From: Hemerocallis citrina
Taxonomy: Eukaryota; Streptophyta; Magnoliopsida; Asparagales; Asphodelaceae
Assembly: GCA_017893485.1 (NCBI GenBank)
Contig: CM030361.1
Coordinates: forward strand, 308,861,724 to 308,925,723
DNA: 64,000 bases
Direction: 5' to 3'
Positions 54,701 through 64,000 of this stretch are shown here, piece after piece. The translations under genes were made by a program, and so were the position numbers. Position 1 is the stretch's first letter. The number at the start of each line of letters is the position of its first letter. Below the pieces are notes generated by a model, which saw only the letters and a program-made list of their open reading frames with translations, was not told the origin of the DNA and did no database searches.

Positions 54701-55814
54701 TCGCTTACGGAAGTCTCTCTATGGGCTCAAGCAAGCACCTAGAGCTTGGTACTCCAGACTCACTGGGTATCTTTGCACTCTTGGTTTTGTCAGTTCCAAG
54801 GCCGACTGATCTCTGCTCATAAGACAAACTGGTGATTCCACTCTCTTTATTTTAATATATGTTGATGACATTATTATCACAGGCACACCGGAGAACCATA
54901 TCAACACACTCATCACCCAGCTCCAATCCACATTTGCAATCAAGGACCTAGGCCCATTAAGTTACTTTTTGGATATCGAAGTCCTTACAAATCGCAAAGG
55001 CCTTTTCCTATCTCAACGCAAATACATTCTGGATCTGTTACTAAGCACTAAGTTCGATGGTGTCAAGCCTATCACCACACCCCTGGCAGCAAACACTCAA
55101 CTCTCTCAACATGATGGGCCAGCTCACAATGATCCTACCCAATACAAAAGTATTGTGGGATCCTTGCAATATCTATCTTTTACTCGACCTGACATTGCAG
55201 CCGCTGTCAACAAAGTATGTCAGTTCATGCATAACCCTCGGGATGTCCATTGGTCTGCTGTCAAGCGAATTCTTCGCTATCTCAAACACACCATCAATTA
55301 TGGCTTGCAGCTTTCTACACCAACAGCTTCCACCATTCATGCATATTCAGACTCGGACTGGGCAGGATGTCCTGATGATCGCAGATCTACAAGCGGCTAC
55401 TGTATTTTCTTTGGTGGCAACCTCATCTCATGGAGTGCAAGGAAGCAAAAGACAGTCTCCCGATCAAGCACGGAAGCTGAATACAGAGGCATTGCAATTG
55501 CAACTGCTGAAGTCCTATGGATCTAATCTCTACTCAAAGAGCTTGGTTACTCAAAAATGCCTCCACCTACTCTTTGGTGTGATAACTTAGGGGCTACATA
55601 TCTCACAGTAAACCCTATCTTCCATGCTCGCACAAAGCATATCGAAATCGATTACCACTTTGTCCGCGAACGTGTTGTTTCCGAACAACTCAATGTTCGA
55701 TTCATTTCCACAAAAGATCAGCTAGAAGACATCTTCACCAAAGGTCTGAGCAGTAACAGGTTTCAGGACCTCAGGAACAACTTGTCCATCCAAGCTTGGC
55801 CGTTCAACTTGTAG
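51713..55814 (+). pseudogene. gag-pol polyprotein of Copia element 3, broken
   Basis: ATG 51713, MVTPQSAATN. In order: gag (LDNNNYLLWLTQFRPLLKGY, SRVLYLKRELQNMCKENKSM); CCHC knuckle (CQLCGRKNHTAMEC, about 52534); protease (CPDSGATHHL); integrase (LWHHRLGHP, IVSDLWGP, FQTDNGTEF); RT ([41 protein letters not shown]); RNase H (YSDSDWAGCPDDRRSTSGYC, LEDIFTKGLS). Breaks: stops at 51779, 53531, 54807 and 55524, and a one-base insertion in an A-run near 54432. The integrase zinc site has CHAY where CHxC is usual. Otherwise collinear with intact Copia proteins. Confidence 0.94.
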
Positions 55815-56189
55815 GGGAGTGTCAAGACTAAGTCGACTGAGCCTCTATCAGTCGACTGAGTTCACATAAGTCGACTGAATCCTATCATCAGTTGACTGAA
55901 AAAGACTGCAACTACTGCAACAAAACTCTCGGTACAGTCGACTGATATCACACTACAGTCGACTGTACGCAATCCACAACAACCCCTAAAGATCTGCAAC
56001 TGCGTCAACAACTCCAGAAGAATCAGCAATTGCGTCAACAACTCCAGAAGAATAGATCTGCAACTGCATCCCTAAAGGATAGGATCTGTAACCAATAACC
56101 AATAAGATCTGATTTGATTTGTAAAAACTCTATATATACCATTATGTATCACCGGTTTAAGGTGTGTATGCCAATCAATAAAATTAACT
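55811..56189 (+). repeat. Polypurine tract and 3' LTR of Copia element 3
   Basis: GTAGGGGAG leads into the LTR at 55820. It carries one fewer AGTTCACATAAGTCGACTG unit than the 5' LTR and a duplicated AACCAAT. Confidence 0.9.
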
Positions 56190-57150
56190 TCTAACCCAGG
56201 TGTCATAGTGTTTTGATACCATAAAAGGGAAATGATTGGTTTATTATTTCTTATACTCTCTAAAATGCACTTGACTACATATATATGAGTCTATTAGAAG
56301 CACATTGTTTACCCATATGTTGTTACTATATCTAACAAAGAATATCAAATCCTTAATTAAAAGGAAAAACAGAGACAACTAAATCAATATATATATCTAA
56401 CAAGAGATGACAGAATAAAGGCATGCTATCATTTTTCTGATTCTTATCTGTAGGCAACACAAGGATAGATCAAGATCACTAACTTATATAGAACATGCAC
56501 TTCTCACATCAAAGATACCCAACTTTATGCAAGAGACCTAAATAACACTGTCATAGGAGTGCAAAGAACATGATATAGCTCTACAGGTTCTTATAGATTC
56601 TTGGTGTGTATGACTCTCGTTCATGTCCAGATATGTAAAACAAAATTTTGTTATTACTCAATTTTGTTATTAATGATAAATAACGAAACAGGAGTTTATA
56701 ATACAGTACTTGTTCTTGGGTTTATTCTATTAGTAAATTTGGGATCAGTATACTGGAATACTGGATATAAAGGTTACAAAACAAAAGAAAGTGGCATGCA
56801 CTTCTATCCCTCTTTATTCCAAGTGAGACTAGGACATCAAAGTTATCTGTACTAGCTCCCCAACTTGCATGTCATAAAATGATCTAGTAGTAACTGTATC
56901 TGAACTTAAGCAGAAGTATATTGGGAGACATAATCTATAAGAACCATACAAAGTGCTTTCAGTTGGTGAGATTCCCTTTCCATGAAAGGAAAAAAAAAGT
57001 GAACTACCATCAAAGATAGGGCAAGATAAAGATGCCATTTCCATGCATATGGTGCATGTTAGATACACATTTCAGGATTTGATCAATCATGTCATTGTTG
57101 CTCAATGTACATGTAGGGTCTCATCCAAATTGATCATATACGATTCAAGA
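56190..57150. other. No gene; intergenic with a PBS-like remnant
   Basis: 56190-56214 read on the minus strand gives ATGGTATCAAAACACTATG, like a Copia primer-binding site, so an old LTR may follow. The rest is unclassified. Confidence 0.4.
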
Positions 57151-57162
57151 TATTATGACAAG

Positions 57163-57170
57163 TATATAAA
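57163..57170 (+). promoter_or_regulatory. TATA box of the small host gene
   Basis: TATATAAA inside AGTATATAAATAG, 86 bp before the ATG at 57256, a normal distance for a plant promoter with a short 5' UTR. Confidence 0.7.
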
Positions 57171-57255
57171 TAGCCCCAACTCCTAGCTCCTTTCTTAACA
57201 TCAACAAAAAACTACAACTCCTCATAACTAAAAAAGAAGTGATCGGAAATTAAGA

Positions 57256-57564
57256 ATGGAGTCGAATAGGAAGCGTAGAGGAATCCGTGCCAAGCTGACT
57301 AAGTCGCTGAACAGAGGAGCGAAGGCCTCCGCAGTTCACTACGATCAGCATGTGATGGCTTCACCCGCAAAGGCGAAGATTAATATGGAGAGTAATTATG
57401 TGAAAATAGAGAAGCGCGCTGAGCTAATTTTCAGCGAAGACAATGAGACTAGTGGTGTTATTAGCGAAGTTGACAGGAGAGCTGCGAGCTACATCTCTTG
57501 TGTTCAGGAGAGGTTCAGGGTTGAGAGAGGGGAGGATGAATATTGGAGGAAGTATAATTTCTAG
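57256..57564 (+). CDS. Small basic plant protein, conserved hypothetical (102 aa)
   Basis: Intact single-exon frame with a TATA box upstream and an A-rich leader ACTAAAAAAGAAGTG. The N-terminus is strongly basic (MESNRKRRGIRAKLTKSLNR). The middle has KINMESNYVKIEKRAEL. The C-terminus is DRRAASYISCVQERFRVER, ending WRKYNF. The C-terminal helix vaguely resembles the short tail motif of DUF761-type plant proteins, but that is not a firm match. No signal peptide or membrane segment. Function unknown. Its intact frame and better codon texture make it the only clearly complete host gene here. Confidence 0.75.
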   Translation: MESNRKRRGIRAKLTKSLNRGAKASAVHYDQHVMASPAKAKINMESNYVKIEKRAELIFSEDNETSGVISEVDRRAASYISCVQERFRVERGEDEYWRKYNF

Positions 57565-57689
57565 AAGTTAGTTGTATATATATATGTGTGTTTAATAAGT
57601 GATCAAGGTGGATATGGTTATATATTATTGTATGTATGAATTATATATGAACTATATCTTATAGTTAGATCATGTTTCTTTTATATACG

Positions 57690-57735
57690 AATCATATATG
57701 TTTCTTTTATATATATATATATATATATGAGTGAT
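57690..57735. repeat. (TA)n microsatellite
   Basis: Interrupted TA run between the small gene and the MULE-like region. Confidence 0.85.
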
Positions 57736-57765
57736 CTTCGGTTGCAAACGAGCCGGAACGGGTCG

Positions 57766-57917
57766 GTTCGCACGGACCCGTGCGAACTTCGATCTGGACC
57801 GTCCAGATTTTTTTGGATCATATCTTGCCTTAACCCGTCGTTGGCAAGAACGGGTTAAGGCAAAATTTTATTTAAAAAAATGGCCTTAACCCGTTATTGG
57901 GAAGAACGGGTTAAGGC
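57766..57917. repeat. Hairpins at the left side of the MULE-like region
   Basis: 57766-57787 is a perfect inverted repeat with arms GTTCGCACGG and CCGTGCGAAC and a 2-base loop. Two further hairpins follow at about 57828-57861 and 57884-57917, each with arms CCTTAACCCGT and ACGGGTTAAGG. Similar hairpins occur on the far side of the transposase gene at 62561-62770. Confidence 0.85.
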
Positions 57918-58059
57918 TATATTTTTTCATTTTCGTCGACATACAGTTCGTCTTCTTCTTCTATCCCAACTCCAACGACGAACCCAAACCCAACGACGAA
58001 AAAAAAAAAACCCTAAAAAATCCTAGCTCCGACGATCGAAACCCTCGAACTCCCTCTTC

Positions 58060-59530
58060 TCTCCGCGTATCGCTTTCGGTTGAAAAAACCAAGTATAGCG
58101 GTGTACGGCCGTATATCGCAAACCATGACTCGAAACTCGCTTCTACAAGTTCGGGTGGCTTGCCCTACGTGAATTCGACCAAGTCGGAAAGTTTTATAAT
58201 TTTCGGATGCCGTTTGTGCGGTTTTGCTTCAATTTCTCATATGAGAAGTTTTTGACTTAGAATTTTTTAAAAACGGTTAGATTAGAAAACACTTCAAACG
58301 ACCTCCCAAAAATACGAAACTTTGCGGGTTGGTTGTTGTTCCCTATGAGAAGTGACCCCAAGTTGTAGAAGTGACATTCGACGCACGGTTCGAGAGATAC
58401 GACTGCATATCGGTTTTGTTTGGAAAAAAACAACTAAAGCCGGTACACGGCCGTATCTCACAAACCGTGACTCGAAACTCGCTTTTACAAGTTCGGGTGG
58501 CTTGCCCTACGTGAATCCGACCAAGTCGGAAAGTTTTATAATTTTCGGATGCCGTTTGTGCGGTTTCATGAACTTCCTCGCATGAGAAGTTTTAGACTTA
58601 GAATTTTCTAAATGCGGATAGATTAGAAAACCCTTCAAACGATCTCCAAAAAATACAAAACTTTGCGAGTTGTTCGGTGTCCCCTACGAGAAGCCACCCC
58701 AAGTTGTAGAAGTGAGTTTTGACTCACGGTTCGAGAGATACGGCCGCGTATCGCTTTTAGTTGGAAAAAATCATTATAAAGCGGTAGACGGTCGTATCTC
58801 GCAAGCCGAGACTCGAAACTCACTTCGATAAGTTTAGGTGGCTTGCCCTACGTGAATTCGACCTAGTAGAAAAGTTTTATAATTTTTGGATGCCGTTTGG
58901 ACGGTTTTCTCTACTTCCTCGCATTATAAGTTTTAGACTTAGAATTTTCTAAGTGTGGGTAGATTAGAAAACCCTTCAAACGACCTCCAAAAAATACGAA
59001 ACTTTGCGAGTTGGTTGGTGTCCCCTATGAGAAGCCAAACCAATTTGTAGAAGTGAGTTTCGACTCACGGTTCGAGAGATACGGCCGCGGATCGCTTTCG
59101 GTTGAAAAAAATCATTATAAAGCTGTATACGGTCGTATCTCGCAAACCGTGAGTCGAAACTCACTTCTACAAGTTTGGGTAGTTTGTGGTACGTGAATTT
59201 GACCAATTGGGAAAGTTTTATAATTTTCGAATGCCGCTTGTGCGGTTTTGCTTCAATTCTTCAAATAAGAAGTTTTTGACTTAGAATTTTTTAAAAACGG
59301 GCCGAATAGAAAACACTTCAAACGACCTCCAAAAAATACAAAACTTTGCGAGTTGGTTGGTGTTCCCTATGAAAAGTGACCCCAAGTTTTAGAAGTGAGT
59401 TTCGACGCACGGTTCGAGAGATACGACCGCATATCAGTTTTGTTTGGAAAAACTCAAATAAAGTGATACACGGCCGTATTTCTGGAACCATTAGTAGAAA
59501 CTGACTTGTACAAGTTGTGGTGGCTTGCGC
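58060..59530. repeat. Tandem array, about 341-bp period, each unit with an internal inverted repeat
   Basis: The anchor GTTTTATAAT recurs at 58191, 58533, 58874 and 59215 (spacing 342, 341, 341). A fifth, truncated unit runs up to about 59530. Units carry GTGCGGTTTT, TTAGACTTAGAATTTT and CTTCAAACGA. Each unit also has complementary segments: GTGAGTTTCGACTCACGG on one side and CCGTGAGTCGAAACTCAC on the other, separated by GATACGGCCGC and GTATACGGTCGTATC. It lies directly upstream of the transposase frame. Confidence 0.88.
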
Positions 59531-59598
59531 ACTTATAAAAACACCAAATACAACGGTTTAGTACCCCTAACTGTTCTCCTTTTCACGGTTTCTTAGGT

Positions 59599-61817
59599 AT
59601 GGACAGTTTCGAAGGAAGTTCTGTTGCCGGAGAGAAATTTGTTCGTGCACAACAAATTGGCAAGTATCTTTCTCATGTTGATGAGCACCTAAAACCGAAG
59701 ATTGGTATGACATTTCCCACTCTTGAGGAAGCGGAAAAATTTTATTCATCATATTGCAAATGTGCGAGATTCTCTATGCGTAAGGATGGAAATAAATATA
59801 AGGGAAACGATGTAGTGGATAAATCATATGTTTGTAATAAAGACGGGGATTCACCGAATAGTCATAATGAAACGAGACGAGGTACAACTTCTAGAACGGG
59901 TTGCAAAGCTTTCGTCCGTGTCAAACTAAACCCACAAAGTAATTCACAAAGTAATTCGTGGATTCTTTATTCGTTAAATGAAGCATACAATCACGAATTT
60001 ACTTCACCCGGTAGACGTCACTTGCTACCTCGAAACCGTGAATTGACTAAGACAGATAAAAAAGTAATTGGTCAACTTACCGAAGCTAATGTCCCTGTAT
60101 GCAAACAAATGCTATTCTTTGAAGGTGCAAGTGGAGGTAATGAGAAAATTGGATTCACCGAAACCGATGTCAGAAATCTCAGGAGAGACGAGATGGAGGG
60201 TTTAAAAGGATACGACGGACAAATGCTACTTGAGTTTTTTGAATCCAAAAAGGAGACCGATCCTTCATTCTATTTTGATTACCAATGTGATCCCGAAGGG
60301 CGATTGTCACATTGTATCTGGGTGGATGGTATCGCTAGAAAGAATTACGAAGTATTTGGGGATGTTCTCTGCTTTGACGCTACCTACAACACAAATCGAT
60401 ACGGGATGTTGTTCGTACCATTTGTTGGATTCAACCATCATTGGCAATCAATATTCTTAGGTTGTGGGTTCATCCCCAATGAGAAGACATCCTCATTTGA
60501 GTGGTTCTTTGAAAAGTGGCGAGCTGCAATGCGCTGTGATCCGATCAATATCGTGACAGATAAGGATCGTGTGATAACTTCTGCAATTTCCAAAGTTTTC
60601 CTAATCACGTCACATAGATATTGCATTTGGCATATTTTGGATAAGCTACCGCATGAAGTTCGAATGCCGAATAACGTTGATGAGTTCAGGGATGCTTTGA
60701 AGACTATTATTTATACGGCAGAATTTAAAACAGAATTCGAACAGAAGTGAAAAAATTTGATCTCCCAGTACAAACTGGAGAATAACAAATGGTTGAAGGA
60801 AAAATTTGAGATCCGCGAAAAATGGGCTCCTGTGTACGCAAGAGACTCATTTTGAGGGGGCATGTTGAGTACCCAACGTAGCGAATCGCTACATTCATCC
60901 TTGAAGCACCATACTCATAAAAAGTACTCACTACATGAATTTGCCATCATCTTTGACCGACTCTTAGTAAAACAAAGACACGATGAACTTAAAGAAACAC
61001 ATCGTAATCGCGAGGAGTGGCCAAAATTAAAGACCGAATGGGCATTGGAGTCACAAATGGCAGGGACATACACTTTGAAGATTTTCTACAAATTTCAACA
61101 AGAAGTTGTCAAACCTTATTACTTAATGGGTGTTTAATTGTGAGTATGGATACACCGGATAGTGCAGCTTATTCTGTAACAGTTTGTGGAAATTCAGAAC
61201 CGGGGAGGGTGATTTCTTATTGTAAAATCACTGAAATTGCTAAATGCCCTTGTTCCATGTACGACTTCGTAGGCATTCCCTGCAAATATCTACTGGCAGT
61301 TATTCGGTTCACAGATCACACCGCACTACCCGAGCAATATATTTGTAGGCGATGGACCAGGGATCAACTGAGGAGAAGCAGTATACCGGTTCCCAATAGT
61401 ATGGGTGACAATTTTGCCTCTCGTTATTGTGAACTGAGTATGCACTCAAGACATTTGGCCGATCTTGGTTGTTCTTCAGAGCGAGGTTACAAGTACATGC
61501 TCGACCACATGCTGAAGGAAATTGAAGGCTTTGCTAAGATTGAGTCAGTGAACAGCACACCACACGAAGGTAGCGCACAACCTGAGAGTGGTGGACATGC
61601 ACATGCACATGCACATGTAGGTGACCCTGTACAGTGCACCACAAAGGGGAGGCCTAAAGGGAAACGGTTGAAGTCTATAAGAGAAGGTCAAAAAACGAAG
61701 AGGCCAAGATTTTGCAGGACATGCCTTCGTGTCGTAGGTCATGATTTACGGAATTGCCCAAAAAATGTAGCAAGGTATTATACCAGAGGTTTTGTATTTG
61801 TTAATTGGACTCAATGA
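59599..61817 (+). pseudogene. FAR1/FHY3-like (MULE transposase-type) gene, broken
   Basis: Starts at ATG 59599. The FAR1 DNA-binding domain spans about residues 33-115 (MTFPTLEEAEKFYSSYC, YVCNKDG, GCKAFVRV). The MULE transposase domain follows with LCFDATYNTNRYGMLFVPFV, LGCGFIPNEKTSSFEWFF and IVTDKDRVITSAI, covering the catalytic Asp and Glu positions. A SWIM finger is at CPCSMYDFVGIPCKYLL, and a CX2C..HX4C knuckle (CRTCLRVVGHDLRNC) is near the end. Damage: TGA at 60748 where Trp is expected, TGA at 60853, a frameshift near 61128, and Tyr in place of the SWIM His. Intact relatives bind DNA in transposition or light signalling. This copy cannot make full-length protein. Confidence 0.9.
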
Positions 61818-61849
61818 ATGTTAATTTGGTCGGTACTAACTCATTCTTC

Positions 61850-61935
61850 TTCCTTATTTAGGAGATCGGTGGGGAATGAAGAAGCTCCAAACGCTGTAAA
61901 GAGTGATGATGACGAAGGCAAAGGTTCGTGCTAGG
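61850..61935 (+). other. Possible last exon of the FAR1-like gene
   Basis: Acceptor-like TTCTTCCTTATTTAG before GAGATCGGTGGGGAATG; the frame reads acidic NAVKSDDDEGKG. The donor is uncertain. Confidence 0.3.
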
Positions 61936-62451
61936 GGGTTTTAAGTACTTAAATATGTATGTCATATCAAACTTTCAAAATAATCACCGAATAATTGCTG
62001 AATTTTATATTTATTCGTGCAGATAATTATTAATTTCGACTCGATTATTAACCTCTTTTTTTTTTCTGGTATAGGTCCGGAATAAAACAAAAAAAAAACG
62101 CGTCCAATGGAAACAAGCAATGCGTTGAAAAATTCGTTGCTTTTGGATTGTATATATATGTGGATAATTGAATATATCTGTTTGGTACAAGTAAATTAAT
62201 GATGTATTTAATCAGAATGTTATCTCTGTATGTCAGTTTATTTTGTGTATTTGTGAACAAAAATATGTTGCTATGGATTTTGATCTTGTATTTGGGTGGC
62301 GAATGTTTATTTATGTCGAAAATTGTGAAATTGGTAGATGTGTGCAATTTGGGCAACTCATTCTGTTTGTGAATTTTGTGTTAATGAAAATTGTCTGGAT
62401 GCCGATGTGAACAGATTTGTTATTTGTGTTGGAGATTGTCTATTTTCTGGA

Positions 62452-62454
<3 letters not shown>
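61936..62454. other. No gene recognised
   Basis: AT-rich 3' flank of the transposase pseudogene. Confidence 0.4.

Positions 62455-62501
<47 letters not shown>
62455..62501. repeat. (TA)n microsatellite
   Basis: About 46 bp of uninterrupted TA repeat. Confidence 0.95.
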
Positions 62502-62504
<3 letters not shown>

Positions 62505-62560
62505 GGAAAATTGTGAAAATGTATGCAGTATTGAAAAAAAGATGCTGGCAGATACTCTAT

Positions 62561-62770
62561 ACCTTAACCGTTATTGGGGATAACGGGTTAAAATAACGTA
62601 ACACGTCATCCTCAATAACGGGTTAAGGAGATAGATATTGGCAGTCCTTAACCAATACTTCACATATAGGGGTTTTAGTTCGGCCAATATCTCTCCACTT
62701 AACCCGTTATTCGCATCGACGGTTTTAGATCCCTAAACCGTTATTGGGGATGACGGGTTAGGTTAAGATT
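62561..62770. repeat. Hairpins at the right side of the MULE-like region
   Basis: At least three imperfect hairpins built from AACC(C)GTTATTGGGG and ATAACGGGTTAA, at about 62561-62590, 62600-62629 and 62700-62769. They match those at 57828-57917 and bracket the transposase pseudogene. Confidence 0.8.
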
Positions 62771-63082
62771 TTTTTACAGAGCTTTCAACTTTGTGGACTA
62801 TATCTTCTTTTGTTTATACATATACATATTTGTTCATTCTCCGCTTAAAAATATGTATGTTAACTTTCGCGTGTGTTGGATATATCTTCTTTTGTTGATA
62901 CATATACAAATCTATTCATTCACAACAAGCCATTTGCAACACCAAATTTATTCATATAAAGGAACATTACAAATTGGCAAGAACATATTGTTTGAAGCAA
63001 CATACAAAATTGTACATGACTCAAGCTAGTTGACATTACAAAGTCATCCTTTGATACTCTACTCCTAAATTGAAATTAATTT
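62771..63082. other. No gene recognised
   Basis: AT-rich; a partial direct repeat of TATATCTTCTTTTGTT(T/G)ATAC occurs at 62801 and 62880. Confidence 0.4.
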
Positions 63083-63589
63083 AGTATACAAGTACATGCT
63101 CGCTTTCTTCTCGAAGTGGAAGGAAGGACTGCTGACTCTGCCTTTTTTTGAATGCATAAGTAGCCAGTTGTCCCCTGCATACAAATTAGTTCACCACTAT
63201 TACACAGAGGTAAAAATTCTCCGCTTCGTCGGATAGAGTAGTAGTGGGTGTAACCGTATATTCAAAGTACTTAACAACTTCTTGGCACGCATTCCTCATA
63301 TTCGTACTATTTGTTGCACGATTATGAGGTGTGCATGCCAAGAAGCTGAAAAGTACCATGAATACACTGTGACACCCACCACTACTCCGTCCGACGAAAG
63401 CAGAGAATTTTTACACTCTGTGTAACAATAGAGAACGAATGTATATGAAAGGCAGACAATTGCTACTTATGCAAACACATCTAAAAGATAGAAAAAAGAA
63501 GAGTAAGAGAAATAAAGGGAAACAAAAGGCAGAGTCGGCGGTCCGCCCTACTACCCCTTGAGAGAAACCGAGCATGCACTTGTATACTG
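63083..63589. ncRNA. Long imperfect foldback, candidate small-RNA hairpin
   Basis: Left arm 63083-63304 is the complement of right arm 63319-63589 with mismatches and bulges. Shared blocks in order are AGTATACAAGT, ACATGCTCG/GCATGCTCG, GACTCTGCCTTTT, GCATAAGTAGC, TTACACAGAG, TAAAAATTCTC, CTTCGTCGGA, GTGGGTGT, CTTCTTGGCA and CCTCATA. The loop is about 14 nt around CTATTTGTTGC. The inner 230 bp pair best. No open frame is conserved. It could be a young MIRNA-type or siRNA hairpin locus, or an unlabelled foldback MITE; no target duplication was found. Confidence 0.55.
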
Positions 63590-64000
63590 AAATGTTCATG
63601 CACAAGTCTCTCTACTCCTGCATCTTCATACACAAGAACAATTGTAGGCGACCATCCTTGAACTCAAATTTCTTCTACAATTCAAACTTCTTCCTCCCTA
63701 TTAGGAAGGAAAGAGAGGTCTTGAAGAGAAGAAGAGAACATTGATTCCTCATATTTTTTCATCTACTGAGTTATGAAAATTGAAGTCTCTCATTTGAGTT
63801 CTCTTGAAGAGAAGAAGAGAAGACTCATTTGAGTTTCCACTTCAACTCTCTCAGTTATAGGCTAGAAAAAAGAAGGATGGGGAGCATGATATGATAGCCT
63901 ACAGAGCAGAACACTGCTGAGCAATAGAAAATGGATCAACACAAGAAGAAGGAGGGGACAAGGTGCCGTCTACAAGAAGAAGAAGAAGACAAGAAGGATA
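63590..64000. other. No gene; purine-rich end of window
   Basis: GAAGAGAAGAAGAGAA occurs near 63722 and 63812, and CTCATTTGAGTT at about 63789 and 63826, in a GA-rich region ending (GAA)n. Possibly the start of another unit off the edge. Confidence 0.4.

Larger units (their letters stand above)
51283..56189 (+). mobile_element. Ty1/Copia retrotransposon 3, nearly full length
   Basis: LTRs of 381 and 370 bp, PBS TGGTATCAGAGCC at 51664-51676, polypurine tract TAGGGGAG before 55820, and one long gag-pol frame broken at a few points. The LTRs differ mainly by one missing tandem unit, a 7-bp insertion and a few substitutions, so it is young. No target duplication is visible: ATGGC lies before it and TCTAA after it. 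The two flanks also do not reconstruct one Copia fragment directly, so the locus has been rearranged. Confidence 0.93.

Noticed and set aside
57828..57917. Hairpins as transcription terminators
   Set aside because: Bacterial-type terminators are not expected; the same hairpins recur beyond the transposase as element structure.
58352..59206. Several 60-77 codon frames on both strands
   Set aside because: All come from the tandem array; similar peptides on both strands reflect its internal palindromes, not genes.
58098..59500. CRISPR-like array
   Set aside because: Units are about 341 bp and contiguous without unique spacers; this is a plant genome.

Overview
This is plant nuclear DNA: AT-rich, intron-bearing, and mostly transposable elements. 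It holds one large host gene (partial), one small host gene (complete), and one decayed transposase-type gene. Species cannot be named from the sequence; an angiosperm is certain, a eudicot likely.

The organising feature is a type II (MIKC) MADS-box gene on the minus strand. Exon 1, coding the MADS domain, is at 41282-41466. Exons 2-5 are at 2179-2257, 1362-1444, 1190-1289 and 320-361, and the rest lies beyond the left edge. Exon sizes, splice sites and phases fit one gene. Intron 1 is therefore about 39.0 kb (2258-41281). The protein looks most like the FLC clade, whose first intron is a known regulatory platform.

Intron 1, from low to high coordinate: a Copia element on the minus strand (2912-13569) carrying a second Copia on the plus strand (7083-12485, 5-bp target duplication), which carries a hAT element (8674-10144, 8-bp target duplication). 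Then come a diverged tandem duplication, an RTE-type LINE (15569-17690), several tandem duplications, 5'-truncated L1 LINEs, a Helitron (25431-25952), a cluster of palindromic MITEs (26019-27792), a duplicated 1.3-kb block with inverted LTRs (28532-31978), another MITE and a decayed Copia (about 34360-36990). The 4 kb nearest exon 1 is less disturbed and is rich in RY (CATGCA) motifs.

Upstream of the MADS gene (41467-49430) lie two adjacent Harbinger-like MITEs starting about 300 bp before the ATG, a hAT MITE containing an L1 tail, a 2.7-kb foldback MULE with a 9-bp target duplication, a third Harbinger-like MITE, tRNA-type SINE pieces and Helitrons.

From 49.9 to 56.2 kb a decayed Copia fragment abuts a nearly full-length Copia element (51283-56189). 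A small host gene with its own TATA box follows (57256-57564). The right end carries a FAR1/MULE-type transposase pseudogene (59599-61817) preceded by a tandem array with a 341-342 bp period and flanked by AACCCGTTATTGG hairpins. Last comes a 0.5-kb imperfect foldback (63083-63589) that could make small RNA.
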